From the NCBI GenBank assembly GCA_001013295.1, contig LAZY01000020.1, forward strand, positions 35,922 to 99,921: a stretch of 64,000 bases of DNA, written 5' to 3'. The notes below the pieces were generated by a model. It had not been told where the DNA came from and did not search any database. It was given only the letters and a program-made list of their open reading frames with translations. The position numbers and the translations under genes were made by a program. This DNA is from Chryseobacterium indologenes. GTDB lineage: Bacteria; Bacteroidota; Bacteroidia; Flavobacteriales; Weeksellaceae. Of this stretch, positions 19,071 to 27,593 are shown in pieces; positions within the stretch are counted from its first letter, which is position 1; each line of letters starts with the position of its first letter.

Positions 19071-19745
19071 ATGAAATTGAAACATTTTTTATTAATCGGA
19101 ATTTTGACTTTAGGAAGCTTTATAAACGCTCAGGAAGTAAAGAAAAACGCCATTGAAGTAACCGGAGTGGCTGAAATGGAAATTGAACCGGATGAAATTA
19201 TCTTCAGCATCGGAATAAAAGCAGATAATAAAAATGAGCTGGCAGATAATGAAAAGAAATTATTTGAAACGTTAAAAAATGCAGGCGTGAAGAATGAAGA
19301 CATCAAATTCAAATCGATGTACCAGAATATCTACTCCAAAACAGCAAAATTCAGCAAGAATTATCAGTTCAAAGCCAGCACGAAATCAAATATCAGCAAG
19401 ATTTTTGAAGACCTGAATCAGAAATGGGTAAGCAGCCTGAACATTGCCGAAGTAAAGAATACTAAAATTGCTGACTTCAGAAAAACCGTAAAGATCAATG
19501 CCTTAAAAGTTGCTAAGGAAAAAGCAGATTATCTGTTGGAAAGCATGGGTAAAAAGACCGGAAACGCTCTTGAAATTGTAGAAATAGAGGACTACACCAG
19601 CGATATGGTACTTCCGGTTGCTTATAAAGGAAGAATGAGTAATGTACAATTGGAAATGGCTGATGCACCGGTAGACTATTCTTTTGATAATATTGAAAAC
19701 ATTAAACTAAAATATAGCATCAAGACGAGATACGAAATCCTTTAA
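19071..19745 (+). CDS. SIMPL (DUF541) domain secreted protein
   Basis: A 224-residue protein with a type I signal peptide (about 1-21, cleaved after INAQ). The SIMPL/DUF541 domain begins with IEVTGVAEMEIEPDEIIFSIGI and ends in YSIKTRYEIL. Members of this family are periplasmic or envelope proteins of unclear role, sometimes linked to oxidative stress or IL-1 receptor signalling in eukaryotes. It shares its upstream control element with the next gene group and has its own terminator. Confidence 0.9.
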   Translation: MKLKHFLLIGILTLGSFINAQEVKKNAIEVTGVAEMEIEPDEIIFSIGIKADNKNELADNEKKLFETLKNAGVKNEDIKFKSMYQNIYSKTAKFSKNYQFKASTKSNISKIFEDLNQKWVSSLNIAEVKNTKIADFRKTVKINALKVAKEKADYLLESMGKKTGNALEIVEIEDYTSDMVLPVAYKGRMSNVQLEMADAPVDYSFDNIENIKLKYSIKTRYEIL

Positions 19746-19759
19746 ATAACAGATTGAAG

Positions 19760-19784
19760 AAGCTGCCGAAAGGCAGCTTTTTTG
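19760..19784 (+). terminator. Rho-independent terminator
   Basis: Perfect 8-bp stem AAGCTGCC / GGCAGCTT with a GAAA tetraloop and a T6 run, 15 bases after the SIMPL stop codon. Confidence 0.93.
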
Positions 19785-19881
19785 TTTTTGCCACGGATGC
19801 ACGAATAAATTGATTATTATTTTTTTGATGTGGAAACAACTGTTAAACCTTCTATATCTTAATCTTATATCAAAATATAAG

Positions 19882-19966
19882 GGCTTCGACTTCGCTCAGC
19901 CTGACAATGTTGATACCAGGCGTATAGTATTACAAATGTCATACTGAGCGGAGTTGAAGTGTCTCC
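19882..19966. repeat. Imperfect inverted repeat, flavobacterial type
   Basis: Left arm CTTCGACTTCGCTCAGCCTG and right arm TACTGAGCGGAGTTGAAG are imperfect reverse complements, about 30 bp apart. Repeats with GCTTCGACT...GCTCAG arms are common between genes in Flavobacteriia. The rest of the 19746-20100 gap is AT-rich with no gene. Confidence 0.65.
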
Positions 19967-20012
19967 TTAAATACTAAGCATCTGAATAGTCTGTTCTTCA
20001 TCTGATTATTCT

Positions 20013-20076
20013 CACCAAGTGAAAACCGCATTCCACCAAGTCTCCCCATTTTCAGCCCTTAATACGGATAATTTTA
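20013..20076 (+). promoter_or_regulatory. Paired CACCAAGT boxes and promoter of the DUF4139 gene
   Basis: CACCAAGT copies start at 20013 and 20034 (21-bp period), and a TAATTTTA box starts at 20069, again 27 bp after the second copy. The surrounding words (CACCAAGTGAAA, CACCAAGTCTCCC, TAATTTTACATCA) match the element at 18975, so both operons are likely to be co-regulated. Confidence 0.6.
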
Positions 20077-20100
20077 CATCATAATTCAAAATAATAAACA

Positions 20101-21699
20101 ATGAAACGCTATCTTTTAATAATCACTCTATTTTCTTTTGCCTTTTCTAAAGCTCAGGAAATCAAAAAGGAAATCGAAGTAAAGCAGGCGACCGTATTCC
20201 TGCAAGGTGCAAAAGTTTTCGGCAGCACCAATCTAAACCTTCAGAAAGGAAGAAATACGGTAAGAATTGTAAATCTCCCGAATAATCTGGATGAAAATAC
20301 CTACAAGATCAATCTTGAAAAAAATACAACACTTGTTTCTATCACCCCTCAAAACAATTTTCTGAAAACAGATGAACTGTCTGATGGTGAAAAGAAAATT
20401 GATGATGAAAGAAAAAAATTACAAAGGCAGGTCAATCTCCTGAACATTCAGATCAAGAATTTATCCGGTGAGCAGAATATTATTAATGATAATTTAAAAG
20501 TCTCAACCAATGATAAGACAACTCCCCAGGAGCAATTAATAAAGCTTACTGAATTTTACAGAAAGAGAATGCTGGAAATCGACAACCAGGTCTTTCTGCT
20601 AAGTGAACAAAAAAATGTTCTGGATGAAAGTATTGCTAAACTCAATAAACAATCTACGGAAGAACAAACTCATAAGAATACCAACAGAAAAGAGCTTTTG
20701 CTTGAAATTCTTGCGGACAGCGAAACCAACCTCAACCTTGGAGTCAGCTATATTGTTTCTGATGCCGGCTGGGTTCCGTCTTATGATCTGCGTGCCGAAT
20801 CTGTGAAGAAACCTCTTGAGATGGTTTATAAAGGAAAGATCTACCAGAAAACCGGACAGGACTGGAAAAATATAAAACTGTTCGTTTCCACTTACAGACC
20901 TTCATACAACCAGGATCGCCCTATCCTGTCACCACTTTATGTTGCTGAATATACGCCGCACAGCCCCGTTATGGAAGTTGCCAGCTATAAGCTTAAAAAA
21001 GAGACCGCTGCTGTAAATGCTTATCAGATGAGGGAAGATTTGGCAATACCAAGTCAGATTCCGGTGGCTTCTGTTTCTGATCATCAGATGAACGTGATCT
21101 ATGAACTGAACTACAACCAGACCATTCTGAGCCAGGAAAAAGAACAATATGTAATTCTTGATAAAAAACAGATCGATGCTACCTATAAATACCACACTGT
21201 TCCGAAGCTTAACAACCAGGTATTCCTGATGGCTTTTGTAAAGAACTGGCAAAGCCTCAACCTCATCAACGGAGAAGCTAATATCTACTTTGAAGATAAT
21301 TATATCGGGAAAACCAATATTACCAGCAATTATGTAAAGGATGAATTTCCAATTTCTCTTGGCGTAGATGAAAGAATTACCGTAAAGAGAATAAAACTGG
21401 AAGATAAAACTTCACAGAAAGCAATGAACTCCAACAAATGGGAAACGGAATCTTACCAGATCAGTATTCGAAATAATACAAAAACTGGTATTGAACTGGA
21501 AGTTCTTGATCAGCTTCCGATCAGTGAAAACTCTAAGATTCAGGTAAAATCCATAGATCTTGGCGGCGGTAATTTCGACGAAAAAACAGGAAGCATTCTT
21601 TGGAACAGGAATATCAGTTCCGGAAGTACAGAAAAGATCAGCTTCTCTTATGAAGTGAAATATCCAAAAGACATGCAGGTACAATATTACAGCAGATAA
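20101..21699 (+). CDS. DUF4139 (mucoidy inhibitor MuiA-like) secreted protein
   Basis: A 532-residue exported protein with a signal peptide ending in SKAQ. The N-terminal DUF4140-like beta domain (about 22-120) contains VKQATVFLQGAKV. A coiled-coil follows (about 95-195, rich in E, K, Q and N), then a DUF4139 domain (about 205-530) with VSYIVSDAGWVPSYDLRA and the final FSYEVKYPKD. The family includes Shigella MuiA, linked to suppression of mucoidy; the biochemical activity is unknown. The vWA gene follows 18 bp downstream and should be on the same transcript. Confidence 0.9.
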   Translation: MKRYLLIITLFSFAFSKAQEIKKEIEVKQATVFLQGAKVFGSTNLNLQKGRNTVRIVNLPNNLDENTYKINLEKNTTLVSITPQNNFLKTDELSDGEKKIDDERKKLQRQVNLLNIQIKNLSGEQNIINDNLKVSTNDKTTPQEQLIKLTEFYRKRMLEIDNQVFLLSEQKNVLDESIAKLNKQSTEEQTHKNTNRKELLLEILADSETNLNLGVSYIVSDAGWVPSYDLRAESVKKPLEMVYKGKIYQKTGQDWKNIKLFVSTYRPSYNQDRPILSPLYVAEYTPHSPVMEVASYKLKKETAAVNAYQMREDLAIPSQIPVASVSDHQMNVIYELNYNQTILSQEKEQYVILDKKQIDATYKYHTVPKLNNQVFLMAFVKNWQSLNLINGEANIYFEDNYIGKTNITSNYVKDEFPISLGVDERITVKRIKLEDKTSQKAMNSNKWETESYQISIRNNTKTGIELEVLDQLPISENSKIQVKSIDLGGGNFDEKTGSILWNRNISSGSTEKISFSYEVKYPKDMQVQYYSR

Positions 21700-21717
21700 C
21701 CTATAAAAAATAATAAT

Positions 21718-22908
21718 ATGACAACTTTAAAAATCTTAACAGTAGCAACAGCAGCCTTCTTAAGCTCCGGCACTATTTCGGACAGCAGCTGCTCTAAAAC
21801 GAATACAGACCACAACAGAATTTCTGTACAGAATGCTTCTGTGATACCGGTAAATACGACCTCAAAGGATAATAAAATCCAGGTTGCTCTTTTACTTGAT
21901 ACGTCTAATAGCATGGATGGACTGATCGATCAGGCAAAATCAAGACTTTGGAACATTGTCAATACATTAACCACACTGAAGTATAATCGTCAGTCACCTC
22001 AGATAGAAATCGCCCTTTATGAATATGGAAATGATGGCATCCGTGATGAAAACTACATCCGGCAGGTCACCCCTCTCACTCAGGATCTTGATCTGGTTTC
22101 TGAAAAACTATTTGCCTTAAGAACCAATGGCGGAAGTGAATATTGTGGTGCTGTCATCCGTGATGCCTCCAACAATCTGAATTGGGATGGCAACGAAAAA
22201 AGTATGAAACTGATCTATATTGCCGGAAATGAACCCTTCAATCAGGGAAGGGTTAACTATAAAGAAGTGATCTCAAAAGCAAAGAATAAAAACATCTATA
22301 CCAATACTATTTTCTGCGGCAGCCGTGAGGAAGGGATTCAGAGCTTTTGGCAGAATGGTGCAGTAACGGGAGGTGGCAAATACTTCAATATCGACAGCGA
22401 CAAAAAAGTAATTTATATTGAAACACCTTATGACGTAAGGATTTCCGAATGTAATGCAAAACTGAATGACACCTACATTTACTATGGAAACCACGGCTCT
22501 GAGTATAAAATGAAACAAATTACCCAGGATAAAAATGCTGAAGTACAGTCGGTTTCTAATCTGGTGGAAAGAACGGTATCCAAATCTAAAAAGAATGCCT
22601 ACAAAAATGAACACTGGGATCTGGTTGACAAAGTGGAAAAAGATGCCGGGTTTATTGCTTCGGTAAAAGAGAGCGAACTTCCTGCAGAACTGAAAGGAAA
22701 AAGCAAGGAGGAAATAAAAAAAGCAATCGCTATAAAATCAGCAGAACGGGAAAAGGTTCAGAAAGAAATTGAGGAACTGTCTAAAAAACGTCAGACGTAT
22801 ATTGATGGAGAAATGAAAAAAAGAGGAACAGCTGATTCTGATGACCTTGGAAAAGCAATTGAAAATTGTATCCTGGAACTGGCCAAGAAGAATGGATATA
22901 GTCTGTAA
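21718..22908 (+). CDS. von Willebrand factor A domain protein, exported
   Basis: A 396-residue protein. A moderately hydrophobic N-terminus with SDSSC near residue 25 could be a poor lipobox or an ordinary signal. The vWA domain (about 55-240) has a MIDAS motif D61-T-S63-N-S65 and the later Thr and Asp positions of the fold. The C-terminal 130 residues are a charged coiled-coil (KSKEEIKKAIAIKSAEREK region). vWA domains bind protein partners through a metal ion. Together with DUF4139 it may form an envelope complex; the grouping is seen, the complex is inferred. Confidence 0.87.
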   Translation: MTTLKILTVATAAFLSSGTISDSSCSKTNTDHNRISVQNASVIPVNTTSKDNKIQVALLLDTSNSMDGLIDQAKSRLWNIVNTLTTLKYNRQSPQIEIALYEYGNDGIRDENYIRQVTPLTQDLDLVSEKLFALRTNGGSEYCGAVIRDASNNLNWDGNEKSMKLIYIAGNEPFNQGRVNYKEVISKAKNKNIYTNTIFCGSREEGIQSFWQNGAVTGGGKYFNIDSDKKVIYIETPYDVRISECNAKLNDTYIYYGNHGSEYKMKQITQDKNAEVQSVSNLVERTVSKSKKNAYKNEHWDLVDKVEKDAGFIASVKESELPAELKGKSKEEIKKAIAIKSAEREKVQKEIEELSKKRQTYIDGEMKKRGTADSDDLGKAIENCILELAKKNGYSL

Positions 22909-22925
22909 GACAAACTGAGTTTTAA

Positions 22926-22944
22926 AGCGGGTTTTAGCCCGCTC
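22926..22944. repeat. GGCTAAAGCC-type repeat, short copy
   Basis: AGCGGGTTTTAGCCCGCT is a compact palindromic copy of the intergenic repeat at 3583 and 27313, placed after the vWA gene. It may also act as a weak terminator. Confidence 0.5.
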
Positions 22945-22994
22945 TATTATTTTACTTTGTGTAGAAACCACCCCGTCAAATCAAAGATTTGACA

Positions 22995-23094
22995 GAGGCT
23001 GTCTCAAAAGTACCCCCTCTCTCGGACTCCTGTCTGACAAATTTTGTCATTTAGGAGATTCTCAGAGCATTAGTTTACCTTTTGAGACAGCCTC
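22995..23094. mobile_element. 100-bp MITE-like element with 16-bp perfect terminal inverted repeats
   Basis: The ends GAGGCTGTCTCAAAAG and CTTTTGAGACAGCCTC are perfect 16-bp inverted copies bracketing 68 bp without a gene. Such GAGGCTGTCTC ends are found on transposase-encoding insertion sequences, so this looks like a non-autonomous derivative. It has inserted in or beside a CCACCCCGTC repeat copy. I see no clear target duplication. Confidence 0.75.
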
Positions 23095-23149
23095 AATGTT
23101 AGTACAGACTATTCGATAGCTTGTTTTGTCTTTGTGATTAAGAAACACT

Positions 23150-24355
23150 TTACCTTCCAAATTTAAAATACCTTGATAACGGATGTTTCTTATTTTTCAT
23201 AAATAAAGAAGCCATTTCCATTCCTGTTACTGAAAAAGTAATTCCGTTTCCTCCAAATCCCAACACAAAATAGGAGTTTTTGAACCTTTCATGCTCTCCG
23301 ATATAAGGAAGGCCGTCTTTCGTTTCTCCAAAAGTTCCCGCCCATACAAAGTCCGTGTAAAAATGATAATCAGGTTTTATTTTCTTTAAAGATTTCAGAA
23401 TTTCTTTTTCTTTCTTATCCAGTAGAGCATCCCTTTTTCCGGCGTCATAAAAATCTTCATCGCCACCGCCTATCAAAAGCCTTCCGTCATCAGTGGTCCG
23501 CATATACAGATAAGGATCGTCAGTATTCCATACCAATGTATTTCTGATATTTTTGAATATATCCTGTTCAGTTTCAGAAACGATGGCATAGGTACTTTTC
23601 AGGTTGACAAAGTTTTCCTTCAGCAATTCTTTACTTTCATAGCCAATACAGTAAATGATCTTTTTAGCCCGGATCTGAAGTCCTCTTTCTGTAAAAGCTT
23701 CATTAAAACCTTTATGATACTCTACTTTTACTATTTCTGTTTTATCAAAAATATTCAAGCCCTTTTTTACATTGTGTTTGCATAATTCGTGAGCAAACTG
23801 AAAAGCATCTATGCTCGCCCCTTGTTCTGATAAGATCCCGCCATAGGTATTTTCAAATCCGAACTGTTCTAAAACCTGTTTCTCAGATAGCCACTTCACC
23901 TCAAATCCCGATTCTTTTCTGGCTTTATATTCTTTTTTCAGCCATTCTGTATCTTTCTTTTTTGAGGCAAAATACAGTGATTTCTTACGTTTGAATCCTG
24001 CATCGGATCTTATCTTTTTCGAAAGCTTTTCAATAGAATCAATGGCTTCACTGCAGGCTTTATAACTTGCAACAGCACCCTTCTCTCCTATTTGCCTGAT
24101 CAGTTGATAAAGAGGAATATCTATTTCATATTGCAGCATTGAAGTCGTGGCAGAGGTACTTCCGTTGCAGAGTTCCCTTTTGTCAATAAGAATTGTGTCA
24201 TAGCCATCTTCTATCATCTGGTGAGCGATAAGGCTTCCGGTAATACCACCTCCCACAATAAGAACATCACATTGCTGATCAGCCTGTAAAGAGGGATACG
24301 AGGCTATAAGGCCATTTTTCAAAAGCCAGAAAGGTTCATTTGATTTAAGATCCAT
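23150..24355 (-). CDS. FAD-dependent oxidoreductase (DAO family, OrdL/PuuB-like)
   Basis: A 401-residue flavoprotein of the D-amino acid oxidase/glycine oxidase fold. The dinucleotide-binding motif is DVLIVGGGITGS (G35-x-G37-xx-G40), followed by DKRE at the end of the second strand. The C-terminal FAD closure contains GLPYIGEH and FGGNGITFSVTGM. It resembles gamma-glutamylputrescine oxidoreductase and other amine-oxidising members; the substrate is not deducible. Single gene, divergent from the small STAS-like gene. Confidence 0.88.
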   Translation of the reverse strand: MDLKSNEPFWLLKNGLIASYPSLQADQQCDVLIVGGGITGSLIAHQMIEDGYDTILIDKRELCNGSTSATTSMLQYEIDIPLYQLIRQIGEKGAVASYKACSEAIDSIEKLSKKIRSDAGFKRKKSLYFASKKKDTEWLKKEYKARKESGFEVKWLSEKQVLEQFGFENTYGGILSEQGASIDAFQFAHELCKHNVKKGLNIFDKTEIVKVEYHKGFNEAFTERGLQIRAKKIIYCIGYESKELLKENFVNLKSTYAIVSETEQDIFKNIRNTLVWNTDDPYLYMRTTDDGRLLIGGGDEDFYDAGKRDALLDKKEKEILKSLKKIKPDYHFYTDFVWAGTFGETKDGLPYIGEHERFKNSYFVLGFGGNGITFSVTGMEMASLFMKNKKHPLSRYFKFGR

Positions 24356-24470
24356 ATTAATATTTTACATTATAAATAACAATATTTATACCTATTTTAA
24401 CTATTTATATTCAATTTATGGTGCAGTTATTGTTATTCTTTTAACATCAAACCACCATAAAATATGTATT

Positions 24471-24851
24471 ATGATCACAATTATTCCAGAAGCTCCGGAG
24501 AATGTTGCGGCATTCAATGCCACCGGAGAAGTAACGAAAGAGGATTTTGAAAAACTGGTAATTCCGAGGGTAAAAGAAAAGGTCGACCAGTTCGGTGAGC
24601 TGAATTACTTATTGTATCTGGATACTGATCTGGATAATTTTACCATGGGAGCATGGCTTGAGGATATGCTTTTAGGCCTAAAAAACCTTGCAAAATGGAA
24701 TCGCTCAGCGATTGTTACCGATAAGGAAGGTATCCGTAACTTTACCAGTATATTCAGTGTTCTGATGCCGGGAGAATTTAAATCATTCCCCAAAGAAAAT
24801 TTATACAATGCGCTCTACTGGTGCAAAAACGGCGATGAAGTAGAGGCGTAA
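24471..24851 (+). CDS. SpoIIAA-like (STAS superfamily) protein
   Basis: A 126-residue soluble protein with the SpoIIAA-like domain filling its whole length: GEVTKEDFEKLVIPRVKEKVDQFGELNYLLYLD, a helix containing MGAWLEDMLLG, then RSAIVTDKEGIRNF and MPGEFKSFPKENLYNALYW. Members are thought to fold like anti-sigma factor antagonists, often near membranes. A good terminator follows. It is divergent from the FAD oxidoreductase. Confidence 0.88.
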   Translation: MITIIPEAPENVAAFNATGEVTKEDFEKLVIPRVKEKVDQFGELNYLLYLDTDLDNFTMGAWLEDMLLGLKNLAKWNRSAIVTDKEGIRNFTSIFSVLMPGEFKSFPKENLYNALYWCKNGDEVEA

Positions 24852-24869
24852 CCCTATGGATAACAAAAA

Positions 24870-24904
24870 CGCCTGTTTCGTTTTGAAACAGGCGCTTTTT
24901 ATTT
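24870..24904 (+). terminator. Rho-independent terminator
   Basis: Ten-bp stem CGCCTGTTTC / GAAACAGGCG with a GTTTT loop and a T-rich tail. Confidence 0.93.
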
Positions 24905-24989
24905 TTATATTTTTCTCTGATCCGGAAGGTGATGTCATTTTTAGAAACAAACATCTATCCAATCAATAAAACTCTTGAGAGATTCCCTA

Positions 24990-26192
24990 TTATTTGTCAC
25001 ATGAAACACATTCTGCGACCTCTCCGTTTTCAGGGGAAGCTTCTGTACTGTACAGATACATATATCTTACACTGATCACAAATCCGATGAAAGTCATTCC
25101 CACACCAACCAATGAAGGATAATTGAACGGCAATCCGTATTCCAACGGAATTCCACCAAAGAAGGCTCCCATTGCATTGGCAATATTAAATCCGGCCTGC
25201 ATAAAAGCAGCTGCCATCATTTCACTTCTCGGCGCCGCCTTCATCATCATAATATTAATAGGTGCAGCAATTGACATGGATAAAGCACCACACATAAATG
25301 TCAATATAAAGGCAATATTCTGGTGCTCGGAAAGCAGGAATACCCCTACCAGAGAGATCATCATCAGGAAGATCAGCAATGCACAGGTTTTTTCAGGTCC
25401 TAATTTATCTGAAATAACCCCTCCTGCCAGGTTACCTACGACCATTCCGGCCCCGGCAAGAACCATCACATAGGCCATCTGACTGCTTTCCACTCCGGAA
25501 ATCCCTGTCATTAGAGGAGTAATGTAGCTCAACCATGTGAAAAGGCCTCCAAATCCGATCGCTGTAATCGCCAGCACCAGCCAGGATTGCTTCTTTTTCA
25601 GGAATTTCAGTTCTTCCAGGAAATGGGTATTCTGGTTAGCTTCCATAGCAGGAAGCCAAAGTTTTAAAAACAACAGGGCAAATACCCCAATTACCGCTAC
25701 AATGGCAAAATATAGTCTCCAGTGGAAAGTGTGCCCTATATACGTTACCAGAGGTACCATTACCAAATTGGCTACGGTAAGCCCGGTGAACATCATCGAT
25801 ATATAAAACGCTTCTTTTCCTTTCCCCGCCATTTTAGCAGCAACCACCGTTCCTACTCCAAAGAATGCTCCATGAGGAAGTCCTGAAAGGAATCTGATGA
25901 CCAGCATGCTTTCATAATTGGGAGCTATTGCAGAAAGTCCGTTGAATAAAGTGAAAAGGATCATAAAAGCGATCAGCACTTTTTTAGGTGGAAATTTTAC
26001 AGAGTACCCGATAAGAATAGGCGCTCCGATTACCACTCCCATGGCATAAGCAGAAATCAAATGTCCTGCCTGAGGAATCGTGATCTGCAATGTTTTTGCA
26101 ATATCCGGAAGCAGTCCCATTACGGTAAATTCCGTAGTTCCTATTCCCAGACCGCCTATTGCCAGCGGTATTATCCGTTTATCAATCTTCAT
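24990..26192 (-). CDS. MFS transporter, AraJ/drug-efflux type
   Basis: A 400-residue proton-driven permease with about 12 predicted helices. It opens with IIPLAIGGLGIGTTEFTVMGLLPDIA, typical of the DHA1/AraJ branch (sugar or drug efflux), and shows the RFLSGLPHGAFFGVG loop of the second and third helices. The C-terminus has an unusual short tail with CVSCDK. An AraC-type regulator is transcribed divergently from a 185-bp shared region, so it is probably its regulator. Confidence 0.9.
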   Translation of the reverse strand: MKIDKRIIPLAIGGLGIGTTEFTVMGLLPDIAKTLQITIPQAGHLISAYAMGVVIGAPILIGYSVKFPPKKVLIAFMILFTLFNGLSAIAPNYESMLVIRFLSGLPHGAFFGVGTVVAAKMAGKGKEAFYISMMFTGLTVANLVMVPLVTYIGHTFHWRLYFAIVAVIGVFALLFLKLWLPAMEANQNTHFLEELKFLKKKQSWLVLAITAIGFGGLFTWLSYITPLMTGISGVESSQMAYVMVLAGAGMVVGNLAGGVISDKLGPEKTCALLIFLMMISLVGVFLLSEHQNIAFILTFMCGALSMSIAAPINIMMMKAAPRSEMMAAAFMQAGFNIANAMGAFFGGIPLEYGLPFNYPSLVGVGMTFIGFVISVRYMYLYSTEASPENGEVAECVSCDK

Positions 26193-26377
26193 TATATCTG
26201 AATTCTTTTTATCTCGTTAATTTTCAAATTTAAAATGAGGATTTTCCCCCTTTACATTATGAAAGTGCAAAATTCGAAAGAAAGATTGAATTTTACTTCT
26301 TTTGAGATGATAAAAATTTGCTCCATATTAACCTTTTTATTTAATTTTAAATTCAGAAACAATCAAATGAGAACACA

Positions 26378-27277
26378 ATGAAAATTCAGAAAGAAAATAT
26401 TACGTTTGAAAAAGAGAAATCATTTAAGCTTTTCTCGCCTTCTCTGAAAAACTGTTTTTTCTGGCATTATCACCCTGAAATAGAACTGGTATATGTAGAA
26501 GCTACCAACGGAATCCGGCATGTCGGCAAGAATATTTCAGGTTTTACGGACAGTGATCTTTTACTGATAGGTTCCAATGTTCCGCACCTTAATTTTGATT
26601 ATGGTATCCAGACAGAATGTAAACAATTGGTTTTACAGATGCGTGAAAATTTTCTTCAGGACATTATCTTACCTGTTCCTGAATTTGAAAATATAAAAAC
26701 CCTTCTGGAAAGATCTTATCTTGGATTGTCGTTTTCCGGAGAAACAAAAAATACAGTCGTTGAAAAGCTTCAGATCATCAAGGATAAAAATACTTTCGAA
26801 TCATTAATAGGATTGATTGAAATTCTACAGATTCTTGCAGATTCCAATGAGGTAAAAGAGCTTAATAAAGAAGACACAAGAATCAAATGGTTTCTGAATG
26901 ACAAGATCAGAATGGGAACAATCTATGATTTCATCCATGAAAATTATGACAAAAAGCCCAACGTCAACGATATTGCCAAAATAGTAGGACTAAGTACTCC
27001 TGCTTTCTGCCGTTATTTTAAGAAACAAACCAATATGACCTTCACCGATTTTGTCAATAACTACAGAATCAACCAGGCAAAAATATTTCTTTTAAAGGAC
27101 TATTCTGTAACAGAAGTCTGCTTCCAGGTAGGTTTTGAAAGTCTTTCTTATTTTAATAAGCTGTTCAAACAACATACGGAAGAAACTCCGTCTGAATTCA
27201 AGAAAAAACATTTCAGACCTATTGAAATCAATGGACGGATTGGAGTGATTACGAAGGATTCTTCTTATCATAAATAA
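26378..27277 (+). CDS. AraC family transcriptional regulator
   Basis: A 299-residue regulator. An N-terminal cupin-like sensing domain (about 20-110) contains FFWHYHPEIELVYVE and NVPHLNFDY. A C-terminal double helix-turn-helix (about 180-285) has VNDIAKIVGLSTPAFCRYFKKQ and VTEVCFQVGFESLSYFNKLFKQHTEETPSEFK. It is divergent from the MFS gene, which it probably controls in response to a small ligand. The ligand is unknown. Confidence 0.9.
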   Translation: MKIQKENITFEKEKSFKLFSPSLKNCFFWHYHPEIELVYVEATNGIRHVGKNISGFTDSDLLLIGSNVPHLNFDYGIQTECKQLVLQMRENFLQDIILPVPEFENIKTLLERSYLGLSFSGETKNTVVEKLQIIKDKNTFESLIGLIEILQILADSNEVKELNKEDTRIKWFLNDKIRMGTIYDFIHENYDKKPNVNDIAKIVGLSTPAFCRYFKKQTNMTFTDFVNNYRINQAKIFLLKDYSVTEVCFQVGFESLSYFNKLFKQHTEETPSEFKKKHFRPIEINGRIGVITKDSSYHK

Positions 27278-27312
27278 AGCATCATCTATTCGTATTTGCG
27301 TTGAAGGTTTTA

Positions 27313-27376
27313 AGTTTTGGCTAAAGCCGGATGAATGTTTTTTATAGAGGAAGTGGGCTAAAGCCCGCTGTTATTG
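27313..27376. repeat. GGCTAAAGCC-type intergenic repeat
   Basis: TTTTGGCTAAAGCCGGATGA, then about 30 bp, then GTGGGCTAAAGCCCGCTG: the same layout as the copy at 3583. Confidence 0.65.
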
Positions 27377-27410
27377 GTGAGTGACGAATAGTGATTGGAT
27401 TGTTGGAAAA

Positions 27411-27460
27411 CCACCCCGTCAAAAATTCTTTGAATTTTTGCCACCCCTCCAGAGGAGGGG
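27411..27460. repeat. CCACCCCGTC intergenic repeat
   Basis: Near-identical to the copy at 3674, including the AAATTC/GAATTT palindrome and a CCCCTCC / GGAGGGG end. It lies between a GGCTAAAGCC repeat and a heptamer array, as in the 3.6 kb region. Confidence 0.6.
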
Positions 27461-27522
27461 AATGAAGGACGTTTATGATCAATGATTGCCAATAAATTGC
27501 GTGCAACTTCTAACTTTTCCAA

Positions 27523-27547
27523 CCTGTTACCTGTTACCTGTTACCTA
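27523..27547. repeat. Tandem heptamer (CCTGTTA)3
   Basis: Three perfect 7-bp copies and a partial fourth, just before the lipA terminator. Confidence 0.75.
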
Positions 27548-27553
27548 CCCCCT

Positions 27554-27585
27554 AAAAAAACAAAAAACCGCTCATTACTGAGCGG
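27554..27585 (-). terminator. Rho-independent terminator of lipA
   Basis: On the minus strand, stem CCGCT / AGCGG with loop CAGTAATG is followed by a T run interrupted by one G. The loop and stem almost copy the terminator at 3846-3878. Confidence 0.85.
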
Positions 27586-27593
27586 CCTGTATC

